Positions 7,822-15,888 of a stretch of 64,000 nucleotides of DNA are shown here, in pieces; position 1 is the first letter of the stretch, and each line of letters begins with the position of its first letter. The notes under the pieces are model-generated. The model had not been told where the DNA came from, did not search any database, and was given only the letters and a program-made list of their open reading frames with translations. Position numbers and translations under genes: made by a program. Where the stretch lies: the NCBI RefSeq assembly GCF_050589605.1, contig NZ_JBNGOO010000018.1; one strand, written 5' to 3'. Source of the stretch: Granulosicoccus sp947495035 (GTDB lineage: Bacteria; Pseudomonadota; Gammaproteobacteria; Granulosicoccales; Granulosicoccaceae).

Positions 7822-8841
7822 TCAATCTACACTGCCATGGTCCTGCTGGAACATCTCGACATGACTACCCACTTCATCGATATCATCCTTGAATCTTGCC
7901 AGATGAAGGACGGCATCTCCCTCATGGACCACCGGTAGTTCCATTCTGCCAATGATGACACCGTCGTGCAGAGAGCGGATCTCGTGGCGAGTGCCTTCGG
8001 AAGCGGATGCGATATGTCCCACGATATCGCCCTTGGACACCTGTGCTCCGAGACCGACATCGGCTCGGAACATGCCACTCTCCGGTGCTCTGATCCAGCG
8101 GCTGCTGCGAGCGACAAAGGGATCTTTCACCTTGCCTCGGGAAGCACGAGTGGCAGGCAGCATGTCCAGTGCTCGCATGACGTTCAGGATGCCGCTGACA
8201 CCGGCGCGGATTGCCATGTCGTTGTAACGAAGTGCCTCACCTGCCTCATAGAGCAGGGTTGGGATACCCATTTCACTGGCAGACCCGCGCAGGGAGCCGT
8301 CGCGCACTGATGAATTGAGCATCACCGGAACACCGAACTGTCTGGCCAGTCGTTCGGTTTCAGGGTCGTCCAGATCTGCCCGGATCTGCGGCAGATTGGT
8401 ACGATGACCCGAGCCGGTGTGCAGATCGATGCCATGAGTGCATACGGACACGATTTCCTGAATGAACAATTTTGCGAGGCGAGCAGCCAGAGATCCGTTG
8501 TCCGATCCCGGAAATACCCGATTCAGGTCGCGGCGATCGGGCAGGTAGCGGCTGACGTGTATCAGGCCGTAGGCATTCACCACGGGAACAGCAATGAGTG
8601 TCCCCTTTATCCTGCTCAGTGTTCTGGATGCCAATACCTGACGGATGATCTCGATGCCATTGAGTTCGTCCCCATGAATGGCAGCGCTGACGAACAGTAC
8701 CGGGCCGCTACGCTTGCCATGCAGTACATGCACCGGCATGTAGATGCCAGTCTGTGAGCTCAGGTCAGGCATGGGCAGATTGATCAAACGCCTGTCGCCG
8801 GCAGCGATTTCGTTACCAGCCAGAATGAACGGATCTCTCAT
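7822..8841 (-). CDS. Succinylglutamate desuccinylase/aspartoacylase-family deacylase
   Basis: 339 aa. This is an M14-like zinc carboxypeptidase fold of the AstE/AspA type: the zinc ligands are in AAIHGDELNG (about residue 54) and the His of GIDLHTGSGHRTNLP (about residue 140). The C terminus has the beta domain seen in these deacylases (FRADVGLGAQVSKGD). Such enzymes remove acyl groups from N-acyl amino acids; the actual substrate is unknown. It is the last gene of a minus-strand group with the LysR gene and a small ORF. Confidence 0.85.
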   Translation of the reverse strand: MRDPFILAGNEIAAGDRRLINLPMPDLSSQTGIYMPVHVLHGKRSGPVLFVSAAIHGDELNGIEIIRQVLASRTLSRIKGTLIAVPVVNAYGLIHVSRYLPDRRDLNRVFPGSDNGSLAARLAKLFIQEIVSVCTHGIDLHTGSGHRTNLPQIRADLDDPETERLARQFGVPVMLNSSVRDGSLRGSASEMGIPTLLYEAGEALRYNDMAIRAGVSGILNVMRALDMLPATRASRGKVKDPFVARSSRWIRAPESGMFRADVGLGAQVSKGDIVGHIASASEGTRHEIRSLHDGVIIGRMELPVVHEGDAVLHLARFKDDIDEVGSHVEMFQQDHGSVD

Positions 8842-8844
8842 TTA

Positions 8845-9045
8845 TCAGCCCTTGCCTCGTGTTCTGGTTAGGGTAGCTGGATTGGTGTCTTTTGCCATAT
8901 GTTTTTCCATGAATTCGGCCTGCATGCTTGCAATATTCAGGGACGTTGCCCCTGCTCGTCGCACTCCAGTGCGTCTTCGTCGGGTCGCCTTGTCGGACGG
9001 GCGTACGCGGACTCTGAGTATCACCTTGTTTTCCGGTCGATCCAC
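8845..9045 (-). CDS. Possible small basic protein
   Basis: 66 aa, very rich in Arg and Lys. It begins where the LysR gene ends (overlap at 9045) and stops 4 nt before the deacylase start, so it fits the operon spacing. No family is recognised and the composition could be that of chance GC-rich sequence. It is listed because otherwise this 200-bp gap would be empty. Confidence 0.25.
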   Translation of the reverse strand: MDRPENKVILRVRVRPSDKATRRRRTGVRRAGATSLNIASMQAEFMEKHMAKDTNPATLTRTRGKG

Positions 9046-9926
9046 TAGTTATCCTGCTTTTTTCGACGTGGCCGTTTTGGCAGGGCAACGCGATATTTGA
9101 ACTCGCTGATGACATCGCTGATCAGGTCCAGGCGGTCTGTGCGCACCGGATGAATGGCATAGACGCTACGTGGAATGGGTGCAGCGTCACGAACCAGAAA
9201 TACCTCGCCGCCCTTGATTTCATCCGCGATTTCGCGCCAGGAAAAGTAGGCTGCACCACCGAACTCCAGAATGAAATCCAGCGCAACACTGGCGTTGGCG
9301 ATTCGTATGGCGGGCTCCGGGGCATCGGGATAGAGTCGGCGATGCTGGAGCGCAGCACTCAGTCCCCAGTCGACACTGATGTAGCCATCTGCCATGGCCT
9401 CTTCGACAGTGACGTCCGGACGGGTCGAGGCCATGACCAGCTCCAGTTCTGCCACTTGCACTATATTGATGATATCGATCTGGGGAGGTTCCAGAATGAA
9501 CCCCAGATCAAGCTGTCCGTCGAGAAGCTTGCGAATGAGTGTCTCGGGAGTGTGGTATTCGAGAATGAGGGCCAGCTCCGGATAGGTGCGGTGCACATCG
9601 TGTACCCACTCCTGCATTCCGGCATCCCAGACCCGGATAGTACCGCCCACGGCAAGCTGGGACGCTGTCTGTCCGAGTGAGACATCATGCCGAGCCTTGC
9701 GCCACTCCGCAATGAGGCGTTCCGCATAGCGTTTGAAGCGGTGCCCTTCCGGTGTCAGGTCGATCTGCCGCTTCTGACGGATGAACAAGGGCACGCCCAG
9801 CGTTTCTTCGAGCAGTTTGATTCTGGAACTGACAGCCGCCTGTGTTACAAACAGTTCTTCGGAGGCCTTGCGGAAATGCCGTAATCGCTCGACTTCAAGA
9901 AAGGTTCGGAGCAGCTCTATGTCCAT
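9045..9926 (-). CDS. LysR-family regulator, HdfR-like
   Basis: 293 aa. The N-terminal winged HTH begins MDIELLRTFLEVERLRHFRKA and continues FVTQAAVSSRIKLLEETLGVPLF, which closely follows E. coli HdfR. An effector-binding domain occupies about residues 90-280, and the tail KRPRRKK is basic. HdfR represses flagellar master genes in enterobacteria; here the target is unknown. It is transcribed with the small ORF and the AstE/AspA deacylase downstream, so it may control that enzyme. Confidence 0.85.
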   Translation of the reverse strand: MDIELLRTFLEVERLRHFRKASEELFVTQAAVSSRIKLLEETLGVPLFIRQKRQIDLTPEGHRFKRYAERLIAEWRKARHDVSLGQTASQLAVGGTIRVWDAGMQEWVHDVHRTYPELALILEYHTPETLIRKLLDGQLDLGFILEPPQIDIINIVQVAELELVMASTRPDVTVEEAMADGYISVDWGLSAALQHRRLYPDAPEPAIRIANASVALDFILEFGGAAYFSWREIADEIKGGEVFLVRDAAPIPRSVYAIHPVRTDRLDLISDVISEFKYRVALPKRPRRKKQDN

Positions 9927-10161
9927 GAACGACAGTTGATTTCAGGAGACAAGCCTTGAAGCATATACCTTACCGAATGCTTCTGTGTGTTGAATCAGGC
10001 TCTGGGGATGAAGCGCTGCGTCAGCGGTAGTCATAGCCATCCATCATCGTTCGGAGTGTGGCAAGTGGTTCGGTCTTCTACAGTCATTTGTAGTGTCGAG
10101 CTCGCTCCCGGGCGGTAGTAAGTGATTGCGAGTATTGACGTTCTGCTCTGCTGCGATAACC

Positions 10162-10392
10162 TCACGACTTGCCGCGCTGGCACTTGAGAGCGTCGCCCAG
10201 GGTACGAGCACTCCAGCCGATCATGACACCGATCAGCAGTACCAACCCGATCAGCACTGAACGCGGGATTTCGAAGCGCCAGCGGAGAAACTGGATATCG
10301 ACCAGGCCGACATTCTGCGCACTGAAGATCACTACCATCAGAAACAGGATCATGGATATGCCTATTCGGGTGCGAAGATAGTTTGTATTCAT
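10162..10392 (-). CDS. LapA-domain (DUF1049) small membrane protein
   Basis: 76 aa. Two transmembrane helices, about residues 8-28 and 40-62, are joined by NVGLVDIQFLRWRFEIPRSVLI, the LapA/DUF1049 pattern. In E. coli LapA works with LapB in controlling LpxC and lipopolysaccharide synthesis, but no lapB lies here. ATG 10392 was chosen because the family starts there; the upstream open frame is not family-like. No strong ribosome site is seen. Confidence 0.75.
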   Translation of the reverse strand: MNTNYLRTRIGISMILFLMVVIFSAQNVGLVDIQFLRWRFEIPRSVLIGLVLLIGVMIGWSARTLGDALKCQRGKS

Positions 10393-11019
10393 TCGAAAGG
10401 TATCGTTGTTGTCGCGGTAGTGATTCTGTTGATTCCTGGATGACAGGCCCTGTGTGCCTGCCTGAACACGTTCATGGCACGGTAGCGGCGCATCGCGGTT
10501 GTATGGAGTAACGGGTCGAGAATTGTCGCCATCTGCGCGATCGATAACAGGTGAATGCACCTCAGTACTCTTCCCAACCCGGACCTCGAGACACATCGGA
10601 AGTTATCCGATTGCCTTCCGTTTTGTTTCCGGGGATGCGTCCTGTGAATCTCTGGTTGGGTGGGTTCCAGCTTGTTTCCGGTCGGTTGTCGAGTGGCGCG
10701 AATGATCGGGTAACACCTTCAACAAGTAAAATTGAATAAAATTGTGACAATGATAAAAATAATTTGTTGATAGGTGTTTGTGTACCACCATGCCTTGAGC
10801 GTATGGTGAAGGGTTCAAGCTGCAGTCGAGTCGTCTGCAGACATGCATCAATGGCGAAGAGGTTCGAATCTGACGCAAGGCAATATTTTGTTACGGCCTC
10901 TATTTTTCTGAGATTCGGGGCAGTGGCTGACCATCATCGTTTGCCAGGGTAGTCGGAGACGTCATTGCTTGTTGTCTTGTAGCCGTTCGACGATCAACTG
11001 TGCGTAGAGGCATGGCAAC
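10393..11019. other. Intergenic region before the sheath gene
   Basis: About 630 bp without a credible gene. An AT-rich patch at 10720-10775 may hold a promoter. Short ORFs here show no family resemblance. AGAGG at 11006-11010 is the ribosome site for the sheath gene. Confidence 0.5.
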
Positions 11020-12651
11020 ATGGCGAATTCACCCGACAACCCCATGGTGACGAACGACGGAATCAAGGTTTTGCCCTCGCGGATTGTGGCGGTCCCCACC
11101 GGTGTACCGGTGTTCATCGGCTATACCCGCAAAGCCGGCGAGGCTGATCAAAGTCTGAGCGGCAAGCCCGTTCGGATTGCATCGTTCGGCGAGTTCGAAC
11201 GGGTGTTCGGGGCAGGCCCTGATCCGGTGCTGACGATTGATGAATTCTCTTGCGATGAGACCGGGGAACCGGCCATGGCTGACGGTGCCGCTTCCTATAC
11301 CTTGCGTCGAGTGACGCCTGCATTCCATCTGTTTCAGAGTCTGGAGTTGTTCTATCTCAATGGTGGCGAATCCTGCTACATCATCTCGGTTGGAGACTAT
11401 GGGGAGGTACCTGCAGCAGCGACATTGATCGCAGGATTGGAGGTGCTGGAGAACGTGGCAGAGCCCAGTCTGGTTCTTGTTCCTGATGCCGTGTCTCTGG
11501 ATTCCCTGAGCGAGTGCGTCTCGGTCCAGCAGGCAGTACTGGCTCATTGTGCGCGAAGCGAGGGTCGGTTTGCCATTCTTGATATTCCTGAAGGCTATCG
11601 CTCACGCGACGACGGCAAGGATTGCATCGGGCAGTTTCGCGGAGCACTCGGTATCAACCACTTGAGTTACGGTGCCGCCTATTATCCGTGGTTGTACTTG
11701 AAGCCATCGCTGCTGCCTGACCCGTCATTCCGTAATCTTGATAGCGAGAGTCGCATGACCTTGGGCAGAATCATTGGCAAGGAGCAGGACAAGGAGCAGG
11801 ACAAGGAGCAGGACAAGGAGCAGGGTAAGGAGCAGGGTAAAGAGCGAGGACATGAATCGGACGCCGGTCTTGGAGAGGCAGTCGCTTGTGACGCGGAAGT
11901 CGACAGCGATGCTGACTTTGGAGATATTCAGGCATTGTCAAACCGACTGATCGAAGGACTTCAGCTGGGCACTTCGATAGAGATAGACGGGGATGCTGGC
12001 AAACTGGAGCTCGCGTTGCGCGAACGCAGCCTTGCCTATCGGCAGTATGTTCGCAAGTGCCGGGAATTGCTGTCGCTGGTGCCGCCGGGAGGGGCAGTTG
12101 CCGGACTCTATGTTTCCGTTGACACTGGTCGTGGAGTCTGGCAATCACCGGCCAATGTCAGCTTGAACGGAATATCGAAACCTGCGGTACGTCTCACCGA
12201 TGACGATCAGCAGGATCTCAACAATACGCCCCAGGGAAAGTCCATCAATACCATCCGGTCTTTTGCAGGAAGAGGTGTGCTGGTATGGGGAGGTCGAACG
12301 CTGGATGGCAACAGTGATCAATGGCGCTACATCAGTGTGCGTCGAACGGTGATCATGGTTGAACACTCGATTCGTCGTGCCTGCCAGGCGTATGTATTCT
12401 CGCCCAATGATGCTGGTACCTGGAACGCGATGAAGTCAGTGATCAACCCGTTTCTCGAGGACATCTGGCGGCAAGGGGGATTGAGGGGGAGCAAGGCGGA
12501 TGAGGCTTATGCCGTACGTCTGGGACTGGGAGAGACCATGACCGAGCAGGACGTCCTGCAAGGGCAATTGCACATTCAGGTGATGATGGCATTGTTGCGT
12601 CCGGCGGAATTCCTTGTCATCACCATTACCCTCGATATGCAAACCCATTGA
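11020..12651 (+). CDS. Orphan contractile tail-sheath protein (phage/eCIS type)
   Basis: 543 aa. The start (IVAVPTGVPVFIGYTRKA) and the C-terminal half (SINTIRSFAGRGVLVWGGRT, YISVRRTVIMVEHSI, WNAMKSVINPFLEDIWRQGGL) are the conserved sheath core of contractile tails and extracellular contractile injection systems. Sheath subunits surround the inner tube and shorten to drive it through a membrane. Residues ~254-277 are an unusual KEQD tandem repeat inserted between the two halves. No tube, baseplate, spike or ATPase gene lies within the window, so it would need partners elsewhere. ATG 11020 has AGAGG 9 nt upstream. Confidence 0.8.
   Translation: MANSPDNPMVTNDGIKVLPSRIVAVPTGVPVFIGYTRKAGEADQSLSGKPVRIASFGEFERVFGAGPDPVLTIDEFSCDETGEPAMADGAASYTLRRVTPAFHLFQSLELFYLNGGESCYIISVGDYGEVPAAATLIAGLEVLENVAEPSLVLVPDAVSLDSLSECVSVQQAVLAHCARSEGRFAILDIPEGYRSRDDGKDCIGQFRGALGINHLSYGAAYYPWLYLKPSLLPDPSFRNLDSESRMTLGRIIGKEQDKEQDKEQDKEQGKEQGKERGHESDAGLGEAVACDAEVDSDADFGDIQALSNRLIEGLQLGTSIEIDGDAGKLELALRERSLAYRQYVRKCRELLSLVPPGGAVAGLYVSVDTGRGVWQSPANVSLNGISKPAVRLTDDDQQDLNNTPQGKSINTIRSFAGRGVLVWGGRTLDGNSDQWRYISVRRTVIMVEHSIRRACQAYVFSPNDAGTWNAMKSVINPFLEDIWRQGGLRGSKADEAYAVRLGLGETMTEQDVLQGQLHIQVMMALLRPAEFLVITITLDMQTH
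11779..11850 (+). repeat. 12-bp tandem repeat in the sheath gene, 6 copies
   Basis: AAGGAGCAGGAC and variants are repeated six times in frame and encode KEQD/KEQG. The unit is a multiple of three, so copy-number change keeps the reading frame. Confidence 0.9.
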
Positions 12652-12767
12652 TCTTGAGAGAAATCGGCACCGGCGTGTTTATTGAATTCTGGTTATCATT
12701 CCACCCCGATTGAGCAGAGTGCTGGTCCGCCACGACAGGATCAGATGCCACCATCAGGAAAGAATGA

Positions 12768-13772
12768 ATGTTGCAAGAAGCAGGGTTGACTCACGAGCAG
12801 TTTCTGGAGCGTGTAGCGGTGTTGGCGAATGAGGCTCTGCAACTCTGGCCACTACCGGCTGGAGCAACGGCCCGTTTGATCAATTTGTCCGAAAATGCCA
12901 CCTTTCTAGTTGAGGCTTCTGGTGGTTACAGGTCTGTTCTTCGCGTACATCGGCAGGGCTATCATTCACGGCAGGCGATTCTGTCTGAACTGGCCTGGAT
13001 GATGGATCTGAACCAGAACGGGCAGGTGCCAGCTCCTGAATCCATTGCTGGTCGTAACGGTGAGGTAGTGCAAGAGTGGAGCGTTGATGGGATGCCGGGA
13101 ACACGCTATCTTGTACTGTTCAAGTTCATTGAGGGAATTGAGCCGCACCCGACACAGGACCTTGTATCCTCCTTCGAGGAGCTGGGCGAGATTGCGGCGC
13201 GTACTCATCTGCACTCACTGGGCTGGCGTAGACCTTCAGGGTTCGAGCGTCTCGTCTGGGACCTGGCAGCAGTTTTTGGTGATGAACCGATATGGGGTGA
13301 CTGGCGTCACGCACCCGCCATGGACGCTGAATCTATGGAGCTATTGGAGCACCTTCAGGAGCGTATCATTCAACGATTACAGCAATACGGAACCGGTAGC
13401 GATCGCTATGGCCTTATTCACGCAGACATGAGATTGGCCAATCTGCTGATTGACAACGGGGCGACGCGGCTGATTGATTTTGATGACTGTGGATCAGGGT
13501 GGTTCATGTACGACTTTGCTGCGTCGATCAGTTTCATGGAGGATCACCCGCAAGTTCCCGCCTTGAAGGAAGCATGGATTGCCGGTTATCGTAGAGCCCG
13601 CCCATTGACCGACGATGACGAAGCCGAGATGGACACCTTTGTGATGTTGCGGCGCCTGGCCTTGTGCGCCTGGATAGGGACTCACAGCGAGGTCGATATT
13701 GCAAGGGAGTTGGCTCCTGTTTTCGTGCCGGTGACGGCGGAGCTGGCAAGACGCTATTTGCAGCAGGAGTAA
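12768..13772 (+). CDS. APH/choline-kinase-family phosphotransferase
   Basis: 334 aa. It shows the aminoglycoside-phosphotransferase fold: a nucleotide-binding N-lobe (ATFLVEASGGYRSVLRVHR, about residues 44-64), the catalytic loop LIHADMRLANLLID (Asp as base, about residue 221) and the metal-binding DFDDCG soon after. Related enzymes phosphorylate homoserine, choline, hydroxylysine or fructosamine; the substrate is not evident. It is 116 bp downstream of the sheath gene on the same strand and may be separately transcribed. Confidence 0.8.
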   Translation: MLQEAGLTHEQFLERVAVLANEALQLWPLPAGATARLINLSENATFLVEASGGYRSVLRVHRQGYHSRQAILSELAWMMDLNQNGQVPAPESIAGRNGEVVQEWSVDGMPGTRYLVLFKFIEGIEPHPTQDLVSSFEELGEIAARTHLHSLGWRRPSGFERLVWDLAAVFGDEPIWGDWRHAPAMDAESMELLEHLQERIIQRLQQYGTGSDRYGLIHADMRLANLLIDNGATRLIDFDDCGSGWFMYDFAASISFMEDHPQVPALKEAWIAGYRRARPLTDDDEAEMDTFVMLRRLALCAWIGTHSEVDIARELAPVFVPVTAELARRYLQQE

Positions 13773-13926
13773 CGCATTGCGACGTCGGTCGGATATTGGG
13801 GCAGCGATTCCGAGACAAGGACTGGTTCTTGGTACGGAAAGCGGCCGTTGCGGTGCAGTTTGTTTCGCCTGTTCATGCGACATTCAACAATCATGAGGGC
13901 AAGATGCTTGAGTCCTTATAATGACT

Positions 13927-14004
<78 letters not shown>

Positions 14005-14067
14005 GCAGGCTCATCGATCCGTGTGAGCACTGGCGCCTGTCGTGTTGAGATTTCAAGGGGGAAGGGC

Positions 14068-15144
14068 ATGCAGAGAGTACTGGTTGTGGGGGCAGGACCG
14101 GCCGGACTGACCGTTGCGCTTGAACTTGCCCGTCAAGGCTTGAAGCCGGATATCATCGAGAAGAACCCGGTTGGATCGACTTTTTCCCGTGCTGTCGGTC
14201 TGCTGCCATCGAGCATGCAGATTTTCGAAGCTTCCGGAGTGGCGGAAACGATACGACGGGAGGCCATTGTGTTTGAGGCAGCCGTTTTTCATGTCGATGC
14301 GAAACAGACAGCCCGTGTGTCACTGCTTGCGGAGAGTGGTCAGAAGTCGATGTTGTTGGGTCTGGCACAAGACCGAACGGAAGCCATTCTGAAAACTGCC
14401 TTGCAGAATGCAGGTGTCACGGTTGGACATGGCGTCGAACTGGTATCACTTGATCTGAAGAAATCTCACGCCATAGCCACATTGTGTTCCGGTGAAGGAG
14501 GCAGAGAGGTCAGGGAATACGATCTGGTGGTCGGGGCCGACGGTGTGCGCAGCAACGTTCGCAGGAGTCTCGGGATGGCGTTCGAAGGCTTCGATCTCCC
14601 TGAGTTGTGGTCCATTGCAGATATCGATGTAGAAGGTTGGGACACATCCGTGTTCAGTGTGTTTCGCATGTCGGGTGGGCGTGTTGCGGTTGTTGCACCA
14701 CTGGAGAAGAATCGCGTACGCGTCATCGCCAATACGGAAGACGCTGTCAAGAGCTTGCCCGTGCCCATCACGGTCACCCGAACCCGTCGAACAGCTACAT
14801 TCAGAATCTCGGTGCGACAGGTGCCGCAGTACAATCACGGGCCTGTATACCTGGTTGGAGATGCGGCTCATTGCCATTCACCGGTTGGCGGTAGAGGCAT
14901 GAATCTCGGGATTTCCGACGCCGCGGATCTGGCCAGACGAATTATCGAAGGCGATCTGGAAGGCTATGGTGTCACTCGCCATGCAGCCGGGCGAGATACC
15001 ATCAAGTTCAGTGAGCGAGCACGCCGTGCGATGACAACCCGTAGTCCTGTCGTGAGGTTCGTGTTGTCAACGATGCTGAAGCTACTCGAGCGACACGACA
15101 GATTGCGGGAGCCTTTGCTTCGACGGTTGCTTGAATTACGCTGA
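14068..15144 (+). CDS. FAD-dependent monooxygenase (PHBH/TfdB-like)
   Basis: 358 aa. The Rossmann motif VVGAGPAGLTVALELARQG is at the N terminus, the DG motif LVVGADGVRSNVRRSLG near residue 155 and the second FAD motif VYLVGDAAHCHSPVGGRGMNLG near residue 260. This is the class A flavin monooxygenase layout; these enzymes hydroxylate aromatic or polyketide rings with NAD(P)H. ATG 14068 has a strong purine-rich site (AAGGGGGAAGGG) just upstream and starts the fold exactly. A longer form from 13921 is possible. An ABM-domain gene follows 200 bp downstream. Confidence 0.85.
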   Translation: MQRVLVVGAGPAGLTVALELARQGLKPDIIEKNPVGSTFSRAVGLLPSSMQIFEASGVAETIRREAIVFEAAVFHVDAKQTARVSLLAESGQKSMLLGLAQDRTEAILKTALQNAGVTVGHGVELVSLDLKKSHAIATLCSGEGGREVREYDLVVGADGVRSNVRRSLGMAFEGFDLPELWSIADIDVEGWDTSVFSVFRMSGGRVAVVAPLEKNRVRVIANTEDAVKSLPVPITVTRTRRTATFRISVRQVPQYNHGPVYLVGDAAHCHSPVGGRGMNLGISDAADLARRIIEGDLEGYGVTRHAAGRDTIKFSERARRAMTTRSPVVRFVLSTMLKLLERHDRLREPLLRRLLELR

Positions 15145-15146
15145 TT

Positions 15147-15226
15147 GCCGGGAGTTTGCCGGGAGTTTGCCGGGAGTCAGGCAAGAGTCAGGCAAGAGTC
15201 AGGCAAGAGTCAGGCAAGAGTCAGGC
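15147..15226. repeat. 11-bp tandem repeats, two related arrays
   Basis: GCCGGGAGTTT (about 3 copies) passes into CAGGCAAGAGT (4 copies plus a partial). It is intergenic, directly after the monooxygenase stop. Confidence 0.9.
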
Positions 15227-15347
15227 GGTCGAATCTGATTTGGTTCCTCCATGAGTAAATCACCAGCGCTGATGCGAAGACGGGAAGAACGCATTCCAGC
15301 CTGATAACATGGAGGTTCGATCCACGAATATTCATTTCCCTAAATCC

Positions 15348-15650
15348 ATGATTCACGTTGTCGCAATTCTTACCGCAAAGCCAGGCAAGGGCCCCGAGTT
15401 GCTGGAGGCTATAGCGAAGGTGGTGCCTCAGGTTCACGCAGAAAAAGGCTGTATCGAGTATCAACCGGTTACGGATGCAGAAAATGCAGGGGCATCGCAG
15501 GACAAGGTCGGTCCTGATTCACTGGTTGTCATTGAAAAATGGGACACGCTAGACGATCTCAAGGCGCACTCCGCTTCCGCTCACATGGCTGCATTCGGCA
15601 AATCAGTGGCAGACATCATGGTTGGCAAAACGGTCCACGTTCTCGATTGA
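15348..15650 (+). CDS. ABM-domain (YgiN-like) monooxygenase
   Basis: 100 aa. It follows the antibiotic-biosynthesis-monooxygenase fold: MIHVVAILTAKPGKGPELLEAI at the start, GCIEYQPVTD in the middle and LVVIEKWDTLDDLKAHSASAHM with the conserved E-W and H residues. ABM proteins are small dimers that oxidise quinols or polyketides without a cofactor. ATG 15348 matches the family start; ATG 15309 would add 13 unrelated residues. No clear ribosome site is seen. Its neighbour is an FAD monooxygenase, and a joint role is possible but not shown. Confidence 0.75.
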   Translation: MIHVVAILTAKPGKGPELLEAIAKVVPQVHAEKGCIEYQPVTDAENAGASQDKVGPDSLVVIEKWDTLDDLKAHSASAHMAAFGKSVADIMVGKTVHVLD

Positions 15651-15888
15651 ATGACAGAGGGGCTTTCCCGAGGCAGGGTTTCCGGCAGGCTCGCAATTGA
15701 GTCATCTGCCAAGGAGAGAGGCTGTTCATGCTGGCCTCCGCAGCTTGTCAACGTTGAAACCAGACGGTTTCGAAGTCAATACATGAAGTAATCGGCTTTT
15801 CCGACACGCGCGTCTTGTCAGTGGCGACAGGTCGCGCTAGTTTGCCAACAAATCACATGAAGACTTTACCAAGGATTGGGTATCGAAC

